DNA of 64,000 bases from Streptomyces angustmyceticus. Its GTDB lineage: Bacteria; Actinomycetota; Actinomycetes; Streptomycetales; Streptomycetaceae. Below the pieces are notes generated by a model. The model made no database searches. It worked only from the letters and a program-made list of their open reading frames with translations, and was not told where the DNA came from. The position numbers and the translations under genes are program-made. Position 1 is the stretch's first letter. The number at the start of each line of letters is the position of its first letter. The stretch covers positions 6,609,501 through 6,673,500 of the forward strand of contig NZ_CP082945.1 in NCBI RefSeq assembly GCF_019933235.1, given 5' to 3'. Shown one piece after another: positions 1 through 7,034 of the stretch.

Positions 1-208
1 CGACCGCGGAGAGCGCCGACAGGACGTAGGCCAGCGGGGCCCGGTCGAACTGGGCGAGGAGCTGGTAGAGGGAGCGGGACGCGGCCGCGACGGTGAAGAC
101 GCCGTAGAGCGTGACCAGCAGGCGCCCCGGGCCGGTGCCCAGGGAACGCCTCGCCGGTGCGGTGGCCGCGGGGCCGTCCCCCGCCGTGGTCGCCGTGGTC
201 TCAGGCAC
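1..208 (-). CDS. integral membrane protein, C-terminus cut by window edge
   Basis: Only the first ~69 residues are visible, and the gene runs off the left end. The frame opens with a GTG at 208 that overlaps the last 8 bases of the upstream membrane gene, so the two are probably translationally coupled. After a polar Thr/Ala/Gly-rich N-terminus of about 30 residues comes a hydrophobic stretch (LVTLYGVFTVAAASRSLYQL), then the segment APLAYVLSALSAV reading off the edge. This looks like the first membrane segments of a small multi-pass protein of unknown function. The start is inferred from the overlap. A later start inside the frame cannot be excluded. Confidence 0.6.
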   Translation of the reverse strand, partial: MPETTATTAGDGPAATAPARRSLGTGPGRLLVTLYGVFTVAAASRSLYQLLAQFDRAPLAYVLSALSAV

Positions 209-569
209 TGCCGCCTCCCCAGATGTCGAACAGCCGTACTTCCAGCACGGCCAGCACCACGGCGCCCGCCGCGACGGTGGCCGACCCCCAGCGGGTGCGC
301 TCCGAGAGCGACATGAACCCGGTCGCCGGGACACAGGCCGCCGCCCCGAGCAGATACGCCACGAAGAGCGCGGTGCCCTTGTCCGGCGACTCTCCGCGCG
401 ACAACTGCACGACGGCGACGACCAGTTGGACGAGGCCGAGGACCGACACCAGCGCCATGCCGATGAAGTGCCAGTCCTTGGTGGGCTGGTCGCGGAAGGC
501 GGCGAGGCCGCACCACGCGGCCAGCGCGAGAGCGGTCACCGCGACCGCGATCGTCAGCGCGTCGATCAC
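201..569 (-). CDS. small four-helix integral membrane protein, unknown function
   Basis: A 122-residue protein starting at GTG 569, with a good ribosome site (GGAGG) about 6 bases upstream on the minus strand. Four hydrophobic segments are visible: about residues 3-22, 36-56 (GMALVSVLGLVQLVVAVVQL), 66-85 and 94-112. The rest is short loops with a C-terminal DIWGGGSA. This is the usual topology of small conserved actinobacterial membrane proteins, but no family motif is recognisable and I assign no function. It overlaps the next gene (start at 208) by 8 bases, which suggests a two-gene operon. It is divergent from the HAD gene at 687, and the ~117-base gap between them must hold both promoters. 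Confidence 0.72.
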   Translation of the reverse strand: MIDALTIAVAVTALALAAWCGLAAFRDQPTKDWHFIGMALVSVLGLVQLVVAVVQLSRGESPDKGTALFVAYLLGAAACVPATGFMSLSERTRWGSATVAAGAVVLAVLEVRLFDIWGGGSA

Positions 570-686
570 CGGGACCTCCGGGCCGCACGGCTGCGCACGA
601 GGGGGTTGTGGGGCATGAGGCGATGCTAATCGGCTCCGGGCGGGCGGCCGCCGTCGGCCCCGCCGTGCCCCGTACGCTCGGGCAGT

Positions 687-1334
687 ATGAAGATCACCGC
701 TGATGCGCTCCTGTTCGACAACGACGGCACTCTGATCTCCTCCCTGGAGTCCGTCCGGCGCTGCTGGACCCGGTGGGCGACGGAGTACGGCATCACCGAG
801 CAGGACTTCGCCCGGATCCAGACGCACGGCCGCCCGGCGGCGGAGATCATCGCCGATCTGCTGCCCGCGGACCGGGTGCCCGGGGCGGTGGCCCGGATCG
901 AGCAGCTGGAGGTCGAGGACGCCGCCGGGGGAGTCGCGGCGCTGCCCGGCACTCTCGCCCTGCTGGAGAGCCTGCCCGCCGAGCGGTGGGCCGTGGTGAC
1001 CTCGGCGAGCCGGCGGCTGGCCGAGGCCCGGCTCGACGAGGCCGGCATCCGCGCCAAGACCCTGATAGCCGCCGATGACATCAGCCGGGGCAAGCCCGAC
1101 CCGGAGCCGTTCCTGCTCGCGGCCGAGCGGCTCGGGGCGGACCCGGCCCGCTGCGTGGTCTTCGAGGACGCGCCGGCCGGGCTGACGGCGGGCCGCGCGG
1201 CCGGGATGGTGACCGTGGCGTTGACCACAACGCACCGGGCCGACGAGCTGTCGGCGGACGCCGTCGTCGGTACGCTCGCGGACGTGTCGGCCCAGGCCAC
1301 GGACGGATCGGTGGAGATCACCCTCGCGCCGTGA
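687..1334 (+). CDS. HAD-superfamily phosphatase (sugar-phosphate type)
   Basis: A 215-residue haloacid dehalogenase-fold hydrolase. Motif I is at residues 10-14 (DNDGT, with the nucleophile Asp and the acid/base Asp), motif II is around VVTSAS, the motif III lysine is in GKPDPEPF, and motif IV is VVFEDAPAG. The small helical cap inserted after motif I fits the beta-phosphoglucomutase/YniC-like subclass, which dephosphorylates small sugar phosphates. The exact substrate cannot be read from sequence. The ATG at 687 lies 8 bases after a TACGCT hexamer (673-678) that resembles a -10 box, so the mRNA may be nearly leaderless. The gene stands alone: a strong hairpin follows 17 bases after its stop, and upstream genes are divergent. 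Confidence 0.88.
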   Translation: MKITADALLFDNDGTLISSLESVRRCWTRWATEYGITEQDFARIQTHGRPAAEIIADLLPADRVPGAVARIEQLEVEDAAGGVAALPGTLALLESLPAERWAVVTSASRRLAEARLDEAGIRAKTLIAADDISRGKPDPEPFLLAAERLGADPARCVVFEDAPAGLTAGRAAGMVTVALTTTHRADELSADAVVGTLADVSAQATDGSVEITLAP

Positions 1335-1351
1335 GGCGCTGTCCACGGATC

Positions 1352-1386
1352 GATCAAGCCTGTCCGCCATCCGGACTGGCTTGATC
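1352..1386. terminator. 15-bp near-perfect inverted repeat after the HAD gene
   Basis: The arms 1352-1366 and 1372-1386 pair over 15 bp with a single central T-T mismatch and a 5-base loop (CCATC). There is no T-tract, as is usual for Streptomyces terminators. The position just past the HAD stop fits transcription termination. The right arm ends in TTGATC, which could also be the -35 of a promoter for the metNIQ leader (a TTTACT lies 19 bases on). The palindrome could therefore instead be an operator. The sequence alone does not decide between these. Confidence 0.55.
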
Positions 1387-1418
1387 GGGCCGTACCGCTG
1401 TCTGGTTTACTTGCCGCC

Positions 1419-1505
1419 ATGACCACGACGAGCAACCGCACCCCTGCGACCGAGGCGTACCTGACGCCCGGTGCTCGTTGCATGTGTCGAATGTGTGACC
1501 GCTGA
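1419..1505 (+). CDS. Cys/Met-rich leader peptide upstream of metNIQ
   Basis: A 28-codon open frame, too short for normal gene finding, sits 210 bases before metN. It begins ATG-ACC-ACG and ends with the residues GARCMCRMCDR, so the last nine codons before the TGA hold three Cys and two Met codons. This placement and composition are what is expected of an attenuator peptide that senses charging of tRNA-Cys and/or tRNA-Met, which fits a methionine transporter operon. There is no Shine-Dalgarno site. The ATG lies about 9 bases after a TTTACT (a poor -10 match), so a leaderless message is possible. The stretch 1506-1715 that follows has several GC-rich self-complementary segments (for example GGCGG...CCGCC at 1675-1689) but no terminator I can define with certainty. 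Translation is inferred. Confidence 0.5.
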   Translation: MTTTSNRTPATEAYLTPGARCMCRMCDR

Positions 1506-1715
1506 GGGCCCCCGCCTGAGCCTCGCGCCCCGAAGCGAGACCCTGCCATGTGCCGTACGCCGTCCTCCCGGCGCCCACGGCCGCCCCGCGTCACCGGAAC
1601 CCGGAGCCGGGCCCCGCGCCCGCCGCCGCTCCCCGTTCCCCTCTGCCGCACTCGCAAGAATGCCCCGTGCCCGGCGGGCGAGCCGCCGAGCACTCGACAG
1701 TGACGGAATTCCCTA

Positions 1716-2792
1716 GTGATCACCACAACGGGCCTGACCAAGGTCTACCGTTCAGGAGACCGCGAAGTCACCGCCCTGGACGGCGTCGATCTGCACGTCC
1801 GCGAGGGCGAGGTGTACGGCGTCATCGGCCAGAGCGGCGCCGGCAAGTCCACCCTCATCCGCTGCCTCAACCTCCTGGAGCGCCCCACCTCCGGCACGGT
1901 CACCGTCGCCGGCCAGGAGCTGACGTCCCTCGCCGGGCGCGGCAAGCGCGCCAGTGCCCCGCTGCGCGCCGCCCGCAGCCACATCGGCATGGTCTTCCAG
2001 CACTTCAACCTGCTGTCCTCGCGCACCGTCCAGGACAACGTGGAGCTGCCGCTGGAGATCCTCAAGGTCGACCGCCGCGAGCGCTCCCGCAAGGCGCTGG
2101 AACTGCTGGACCTGGTCGGCCTCGCCGACAAGGCCAAGGCCTACCCCGCCCAGCTCTCCGGCGGCCAGAAGCAGCGCGTCGGCATCGCCCGCGCGCTGGC
2201 CGGCGACCCCAAGGTGCTGCTCTCCGACGAGGCCACCAGCGCCCTGGACCCGGAGACCACCCGCTCCATCCTCCAGCTGCTGCGCGACCTCAACCGCAAG
2301 CTCGGCCTGACCATCGTGCTGATCACGCACGAGATGGACGTGGTCAAGTCGATCTGCGACTCGGCCGCGCTGATGAAGAACGGCCGGGTCGTCGAGCAGG
2401 GCACCGTCGCCGAGCTGCTCGCCACCCCCGGCTCCGAGCTGGCCAGGGAGCTGTTCCCGGTCGGCGGCGAGCCCTCGGCCGACGACCGCACCGTCGTCGA
2501 CATCACCTTCCACGGCTCGGCCGCCACCCGCCCGGTGATCTCCGAGCTGTCGCGGACCTACAACGTCGACATCTCCATCCTCGGCGCCGCCATGGACACC
2601 GTCGGCGGCAAGCAGGTCGGCCGGATGCGCATCGAGCTGCCCGGCCCCTTCGAGGAGAACGTCGTGCCCATCGGCTTCCTGCGCGAGCAGGGACTGCAGG
2701 TGGACGTGGCCGATGTCGCCGGCCAAGCCGCCGACCACGCGCTGAGTTCCGCCCCGGCCGGCGCCCCGCTGGTGAAGGAAGGTGCCAAGTGA
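1716..2792 (+). CDS. metN: methionine ABC transporter ATP-binding protein MetN
   Basis: A 358-residue ATPase that energises D/L-methionine uptake with MetI and MetQ. The Walker A is at about residues 38-45 (GQSGAGKS), the Q-loop is in VFQHFNLL, the ABC signature is LSGGQKQR, Walker B is VLLSDEATSALDPE, and the switch His is in ITHEMDV. From about residue 265 the sequence (VVDITFHGSAATRPVISEL...) matches the NIL domain, the C-terminal regulatory domain that binds methionine and inhibits transport in MetN proteins. The start is GTG 1716, immediately upstream of ITTTGLTKVY. Its ribosome site is weak, which fits control from the leader region. Its TGA overlaps the metI GTG by three bases. Confidence 0.95.
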   Translation: MITTTGLTKVYRSGDREVTALDGVDLHVREGEVYGVIGQSGAGKSTLIRCLNLLERPTSGTVTVAGQELTSLAGRGKRASAPLRAARSHIGMVFQHFNLLSSRTVQDNVELPLEILKVDRRERSRKALELLDLVGLADKAKAYPAQLSGGQKQRVGIARALAGDPKVLLSDEATSALDPETTRSILQLLRDLNRKLGLTIVLITHEMDVVKSICDSAALMKNGRVVEQGTVAELLATPGSELARELFPVGGEPSADDRTVVDITFHGSAATRPVISELSRTYNVDISILGAAMDTVGGKQVGRMRIELPGPFEENVVPIGFLREQGLQVDVADVAGQAADHALSSAPAGAPLVKEGAK

Positions 2793-3523
2793 CCTGGACC
2801 GAGATGCAGCCGCTGCTGTACGACAACACGCTCGACACCCTGTTCATGGTGTGGTGGTCGACGTTCTACGCGGTGCTCTTCGGCATCCCGGTCGGTGTGC
2901 TGCTGCACCTGACCCAGCGTGGCGCCGTCCTGCAGAACGTCGTGGTCAACAAGGTGCTCGGCGCGATCGCGAACATCGGCCGGTCCTTCCCGTTCCTGAT
3001 CCTGATCGTGGTGCTGATCCCCTTCACCCGGCTCCTCGTCGGCGTCTCGATCGGCCCGACCGGCGCGGTGGTCCCGCTGGCCCTCGCCGCCATCCCGTTC
3101 TTCGCCCGGCTGGTGGAGGCCGCGCTGCGCGAGGTCGACGGCGGCCTGGTCGAGGCCGCCCACGCCATGGGCGGCGGCACCTGGACCATCGTCTTCAAGG
3201 TCCTCCTCCCGCAGGCGCTGCCCGCGCTGATCGCGGGCGTCACCACGCTCGTCATCCAGCTGATCGGCTACTCCGCGATCGCCGGCGCGGTCGGCGGCGG
3301 CGGCCTGGGCAACCTCGCCTACACCTACGGCTATCAGCAGTACGAGACCTCGCTGATGATCGCCACCGTGGTGGAGCTGATCCTCCTCGTCTCCCTCGTC
3401 CAGCTGCTCGGTGACCTCGTCGTCCGCCGGCTCGCCGGGCGCGGGACCCGTTCCTCCTCCCTGCGGGTCGGTCTGCGCCGCGCCCGTGCCGAGGAGCCCG
3501 CGGCCGTCACCGAGGCGGCCTGA
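2789..3523 (+). CDS. metI: methionine ABC transporter permease MetI
   Basis: A 244-residue inner-membrane permease starting at GTG 2789, which overlaps the metN stop as GTGA (translational coupling). About five transmembrane segments are visible, including FMVWWSTFYAVLFGIPVGVLL, FPFLILIVVLIPFTRLLV and LMIATVVELILLVSLVQLL. The cytoplasmic EAA coupling loop is recognisable as VEAAHAMGGGTWTIVFKVLLP, the contact point with the MetN ATPase. Length and arrangement match the MetI family (BPD_transp_1). The C-terminus carries a short Arg/Ala-rich tail. A 99-base gap separates it from metQ, longer than the overlap with metN, but no terminator is evident between them. Confidence 0.95.
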   Translation: MTWTEMQPLLYDNTLDTLFMVWWSTFYAVLFGIPVGVLLHLTQRGAVLQNVVVNKVLGAIANIGRSFPFLILIVVLIPFTRLLVGVSIGPTGAVVPLALAAIPFFARLVEAALREVDGGLVEAAHAMGGGTWTIVFKVLLPQALPALIAGVTTLVIQLIGYSAIAGAVGGGGLGNLAYTYGYQQYETSLMIATVVELILLVSLVQLLGDLVVRRLAGRGTRSSSLRVGLRRARAEEPAAVTEAA

Positions 3524-3622
3524 CCCACCCCGGAGCCACCGCTCCACCCCCGAGCCCGGACCCTTTGCCGGGCGGACACCGCACGTGAACCCCCGCGTGC
3601 GAACAAGAAAGAGGCACTCTTC

Positions 3623-4480
3623 GTGCGCAACACCCTCAAGATCTCCGTCGCCATAGCCGCCGCCTCCGCCGTCGCCCTCGGCGCGAGCGCCTGCAGCGCC
3701 CCCTCCGACACCACCGCCAGCAGCGACAAGGGCGACAAGAACGCCCCGCTCGTGGTCGCCGCGAGCCCCACGCCGCACGGCACCATCCTCGACTTCGTCA
3801 AGAACGAGCTGGCGGACAAGGCGGGCCTCAAGCTCGTCGTCAAGCCGTTCAACGACTACAAGATCCCGAACAAGGTCACCGACGACGGCCAGGTCGACGC
3901 CAACTTCTTCCAGCACAAGCCGTTCCTCGACACCTTCAACAAGGAGAACGGCACGCACATCGTGCCCGTGCAGAACGTGCTCATCGAGCCGCTCGGCGTC
4001 TACTCCAAGAAGATCGACAAGCTCTCCCAGCTCAAGTCCGGCAGCACCGTCTCGGTGCCCAACGACCCGTCCAACGAGGGCCGCGCGCTCAAGCTGCTCG
4101 CCGACAACGGTGTGATCACCCTCAAGCCCGGCGTCGGCTCCGACGCCAAGCTGACCGACGTCAAGGACGACAAGGGCATCAAGATCACGGAGCTGGAGGC
4201 CGCCCAGACCGCGCCGCGCATCGACGACGTCGACGCCGCGATCATCAACGGCAACTTCGCCATCGGCGCCCACCTCAAGCCCTCCACCGACGCGCTGGCC
4301 CTGGAGAAGGCGAAGGGCAACCCCTACGCCAACTTCCTCGCCGTCAAGAAGGGCAACGAGAACGACCCGCGGATCAAGAAGCTGGCCAAGCTCCTGAACT
4401 CCCCCGAGGTCAAGAAGTTCATCGAGGACAAGTACAAGGACGGCTCGGTCATCCCGGCCTTCGGCCCCGCCAAGAGCTGA
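3623..4480 (+). CDS. metQ: methionine-binding lipoprotein MetQ
   Basis: A 285-residue substrate-binding protein of the MetNIQ importer, of the NlpA/MetQ lipoprotein family. It starts at GTG 3623 after an AGAAAGAGG ribosome site. The signal peptide (NTLKISVAIAAASAVALG) ends in a lipobox, ASAC, at residue 24, so the mature protein should be acylated on that Cys and tethered outside the membrane. Family landmarks are VVAASPTPHGTILDFV near the N-terminus, DANFFQHKPFLDTF and the C-terminal KFIEDKYKDGSVIPAF. The last gene of the operon, it is followed by a strong hairpin at 4504-4543. Confidence 0.95.
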   Translation: MRNTLKISVAIAAASAVALGASACSAPSDTTASSDKGDKNAPLVVAASPTPHGTILDFVKNELADKAGLKLVVKPFNDYKIPNKVTDDGQVDANFFQHKPFLDTFNKENGTHIVPVQNVLIEPLGVYSKKIDKLSQLKSGSTVSVPNDPSNEGRALKLLADNGVITLKPGVGSDAKLTDVKDDKGIKITELEAAQTAPRIDDVDAAIINGNFAIGAHLKPSTDALALEKAKGNPYANFLAVKKGNENDPRIKKLAKLLNSPEVKKFIEDKYKDGSVIPAFGPAKS

Positions 4481-4503
4481 CGCCGCTCCCGTCCTGACGT
4501 TTT

Positions 4504-4543
4504 CCCCCGCCGCCCACTCCCCACCGGGGGTGGGCGGCGGGGG
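4504..4543 (+). terminator. metNIQ terminator hairpin
   Basis: The arms 4504-4517 and 4530-4543 pair perfectly over 14 bp, and a further CCCC/GGGG pair sits inside the loop. The GC-rich stem lacks a T-tract, which is typical of actinomycete terminators. It begins 24 bases after the metQ stop. Confidence 0.8.
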
Positions 4544-4765
4544 CGTACGGCCGCCCCTGCGCAGGTCACCGGAGGGTGCCCCGCCGGTCGCGCGGCCGAC
4601 GGGCCCCGGACCCGCGCCGCGCGCGGCCGGGGTCCACGCGCGTGGCACACCCGCGGGCCGATGCTGCATGCTGGTGCACTCAAGACGGTCAAGACGGCCG
4701 TGACCTCGCGGTCTCACAGCCCGCGACGGTCCGGACACCACAGTCAACGGCGTGGGAGCAGCGGC

Positions 4766-5401
4766 ATGACATCGACCTTTCCGGACATCTCCATCAGCAC
4801 GGACCGGTTGGTGCTGCGCCCCTTCGAGGAGGCCGACGTACCGGCCCTCACCGCGATGATGAACGACGAGCTGATCGCCGCCTGGACCGCGATACCCCAG
4901 CCGTACCCCGAGGACGCCGCCCGCGCCTGGACCGACGAGAGCGCCCCCGCCGAGCGGGCCGCCGGCCGCGGCGTCGACTTCGCGGTCACCGAGTTCCTCA
5001 CCCAGCGCCTGGTCGGCGTCGTCCAACTGCGCCACACCGACTGGCGGATCCGCTCCAGCGAGATGAGCTATGCCGTCGCCTCCTGGGCCCGCGGCGAGGG
5101 ATACGCCTGCGAGGCCTCGCTCGCCGTCGCCCACTGGCTCTTCCGCGACCAGAAGTTCGAACGCATCGAGCTGCGCACCGCCGCCGACAACACCGCCGCC
5201 CAGCAGGTCGCCCAGAAGATCGGCTGCATCAGCGAGGGCGTGCTGCGCAACGCCTTCATCGCCCGCAGCCGCACCGAGGACGGCGGCTGGGCCGACATCC
5301 GCACCGATCTCATCGTCTGGAGCCTGCTGCCCGAGGACCTCGACGGCGTCCCCGGCCCGTCGGCGGACGCGAACGGATTCCCCTACCCCGGGTGGAACTG
5401 A
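4766..5401 (+). CDS. GNAT N-acetyltransferase, RimJ/RimL type
   Basis: A 211-residue protein of the ribosomal-protein-Ser/Ala acetyltransferase-like GNAT group (Acetyltransf_3). It begins TDRLVLRPFEEADVPAL, the hallmark N-terminus. It contains VGVVQLRHTDWRIRSSEMSYAV, a central acetyl-CoA segment with ARGEGYACEASLAVAHWLF, and the typical ELRTAADNTAAQQVAQKIGC and EGVLRNAF ending. The ATG at 4766 was chosen because a GGGAG site precedes it and the family N-terminus starts there. The frame is open further upstream to 4661 but that part looks non-coding. The acceptor is unknown; housekeeping or detoxifying roles are both possible. It is isolated between two gaps with no operon partner. Confidence 0.85.
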   Translation: MTSTFPDISISTDRLVLRPFEEADVPALTAMMNDELIAAWTAIPQPYPEDAARAWTDESAPAERAAGRGVDFAVTEFLTQRLVGVVQLRHTDWRIRSSEMSYAVASWARGEGYACEASLAVAHWLFRDQKFERIELRTAADNTAAQQVAQKIGCISEGVLRNAFIARSRTEDGGWADIRTDLIVWSLLPEDLDGVPGPSADANGFPYPGWN

Positions 5402-5577
5402 CCCGGGCCCGCGCTCCGGTCCCTTCCTCTCGGGGTACTCTCGCCCTGCCGCGCACCTGCGCGACCCGCGCGGTCCGGCGCACCCCGGCGGCACCCCACC
5501 GGCCTGCGGCCGCCCGCGGCCGCCCCGCCCGCCGACGCCGCGCGCGTCACCACTGCAGCCCCAGGAGACTGACGAGC

Positions 5578-6798
5578 ATGGCCGACCGGGTCACGGTGAT
5601 CGGATGGGACGGCTCCGCGCTGACCGCCGCCGCCCGCTCCGCCCTCGGCGCCGCCACCCTGGTGGCCGGCGCCGCCCACCACCTCGCCCTGCCCGAAGTC
5701 CCGCCGCACGCCGAGCGGATCCGGCTCGGCAGCGTGACCCTGGCCGCCCGCCGCATCGCCCAGCACCGCGGCACCGCCGTCGTGCTCGCCGACGGCGACC
5801 CCGGGTTCTTCGGCGTCGTACGCACCCTGCGGGCACCCGAGCACGGCCTGGAAGTCGAAGTGGTGCCCGCGGTCTCCTCCGTCGCCGCCGCCTTCGCGCG
5901 GGCCGGCATGCCCTGGGACGACGCCCAGGTCGTCGTCGCCCACAGCCGCGACCTGCGCCGCGCGGTGAACGTCTGCCGCGCCCACACCAAGGTCGCGGTG
6001 CTCACCTCGCCCGGCGCCGGGCCGGCCGAACTCGCCCTGCTGCTCGGGGGCGTCCACCGCACCTTCGTGATCTGCGAGGATCTGGGAACCGACCGTGAGC
6101 GGGTGACCGTCCTCACCTCGGACAAGGTGGCGGACCATGTCTGGCGTGACCCCAATGTCGTGATTGTCGTGGGCGGTTCGCCCGGCGGCGCCGCGGCCCA
6201 GGGGACCGGCTGGATCGCCGGCCGCGAGGTGGGCCATCCGGCCGGCCCGCGCGGCTGGGGACTTCCGGCCGGCGCCTACGGCGGCGCCCTGGGCGAGGGG
6301 GAGTCCGTCCAGCTGCGCACCGCCCAACTCGCCAGACTCGGACCGCAGGTGGGCGACCTGGTCTGGGACATCGGCACGGGCGGCGGAGCCGCCGCCGTGG
6401 AGGCCGCGCGCTTCGGCGCCGCCGTCATCGCGGTGGACGCCGACCCGGACGCCTGCGCACGCGCCACCGCCCTCGCCCGCCGCCACGGCGTCCAACTCCA
6501 GGCCGTCCACGGACGGGCGCCGCAGATCCTGGAGGACCTGCCCGAGCCCGACGTGATCCGGGTCGGCGCCGGGGGAGCGGAGGTGCTGACCGCCTGCGCG
6601 GCCCGCCGCCCCGAACGGATCGTCACCCACGCCGCCACCCGCGACGAGGCCGAGGCGCTGGGCCGGGCGCTGGCCGACGGCGGCTACGACGTCGAGTGCG
6701 CGTTGCTGCAGTCCGTGGACCTGGACACCTCCGCCTGGGTCGAACGCGAGCGGTCCGTGGTGTTTTTGCTCAGCGGATATCGCGTTTCTCACCCATGA
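5578..6798 (+). CDS. cobL: precorrin-6Y C5,15-methyltransferase (decarboxylating), CobL / CbiET fusion
   Basis: A 406-residue two-domain enzyme of the corrin ring pathway. The N-terminal half (about 1-200; VTVIGWDGSALT, VVLADGDPGFFGV, VPAVSSVAAAFAR) is the CbiE tetrapyrrole methylase that methylates C5. The C-terminal half (about 215-400) is the CbiT methyltransferase/decarboxylase acting at C15 and on the C12 acetate, with the SAM-binding loop VWDIGTGGG at residues 262-270 and the acidic AVDADPDAC after it. A ribosome site AGGAG lies 11 bases before ATG 5578. Two further cobalamin genes follow on the same strand, so this is a small cob cluster. I found no recognisable B12-box riboswitch in the 176 bases upstream. 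Confidence 0.93.
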   Translation: MADRVTVIGWDGSALTAAARSALGAATLVAGAAHHLALPEVPPHAERIRLGSVTLAARRIAQHRGTAVVLADGDPGFFGVVRTLRAPEHGLEVEVVPAVSSVAAAFARAGMPWDDAQVVVAHSRDLRRAVNVCRAHTKVAVLTSPGAGPAELALLLGGVHRTFVICEDLGTDRERVTVLTSDKVADHVWRDPNVVIVVGGSPGGAAAQGTGWIAGREVGHPAGPRGWGLPAGAYGGALGEGESVQLRTAQLARLGPQVGDLVWDIGTGGGAAAVEAARFGAAVIAVDADPDACARATALARRHGVQLQAVHGRAPQILEDLPEPDVIRVGAGGAEVLTACAARRPERIVTHAATRDEAEALGRALADGGYDVECALLQSVDLDTSAWVERERSVVFLLSGYRVSHP

Positions 6799-7034
6799 CC
6801 AGCACGGCAACCCGCGCGAGGTAGGCTGGCGGATCGTTGCGCCGCCGTTCCGCATTCGGCTTCGTACGCCAATATCCGGAAAATGCCGTGGTTTTGGCCG
6901 AATATGAAGCTCTGGAGAGCGGACGTGCCGCGAGGCGTGCTCGCTCGTTCTAGCTATCGGGGCGTCGGCGCGCCCCGGTCGAGCGCGTCGCACGAGCGGT
7001 TGGAAGGAGCACTACCAATGGGCGAGGGGTACGC

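Noticed and set aside
1506..1715. SAM riboswitch before metNIQ
   Set aside because: I could not match the conserved core of SAM-I, SAM-II or SAM-IV by eye. A covariance search would settle it; a confident hit would change the reading of the leader region.
2558..5494. A ~980-codon frame on the minus strand across metN, metI, metQ and the GNAT gene
   Set aside because: It covers four clear plus-strand genes and their gaps. High-GC DNA often leaves the antisense frame open. No known domain can be read.
5402..5577. Cobalamin riboswitch before cobL
   Set aside because: No B12 box or GCCACTG-like element was found in either orientation. An Rfam search would decide.
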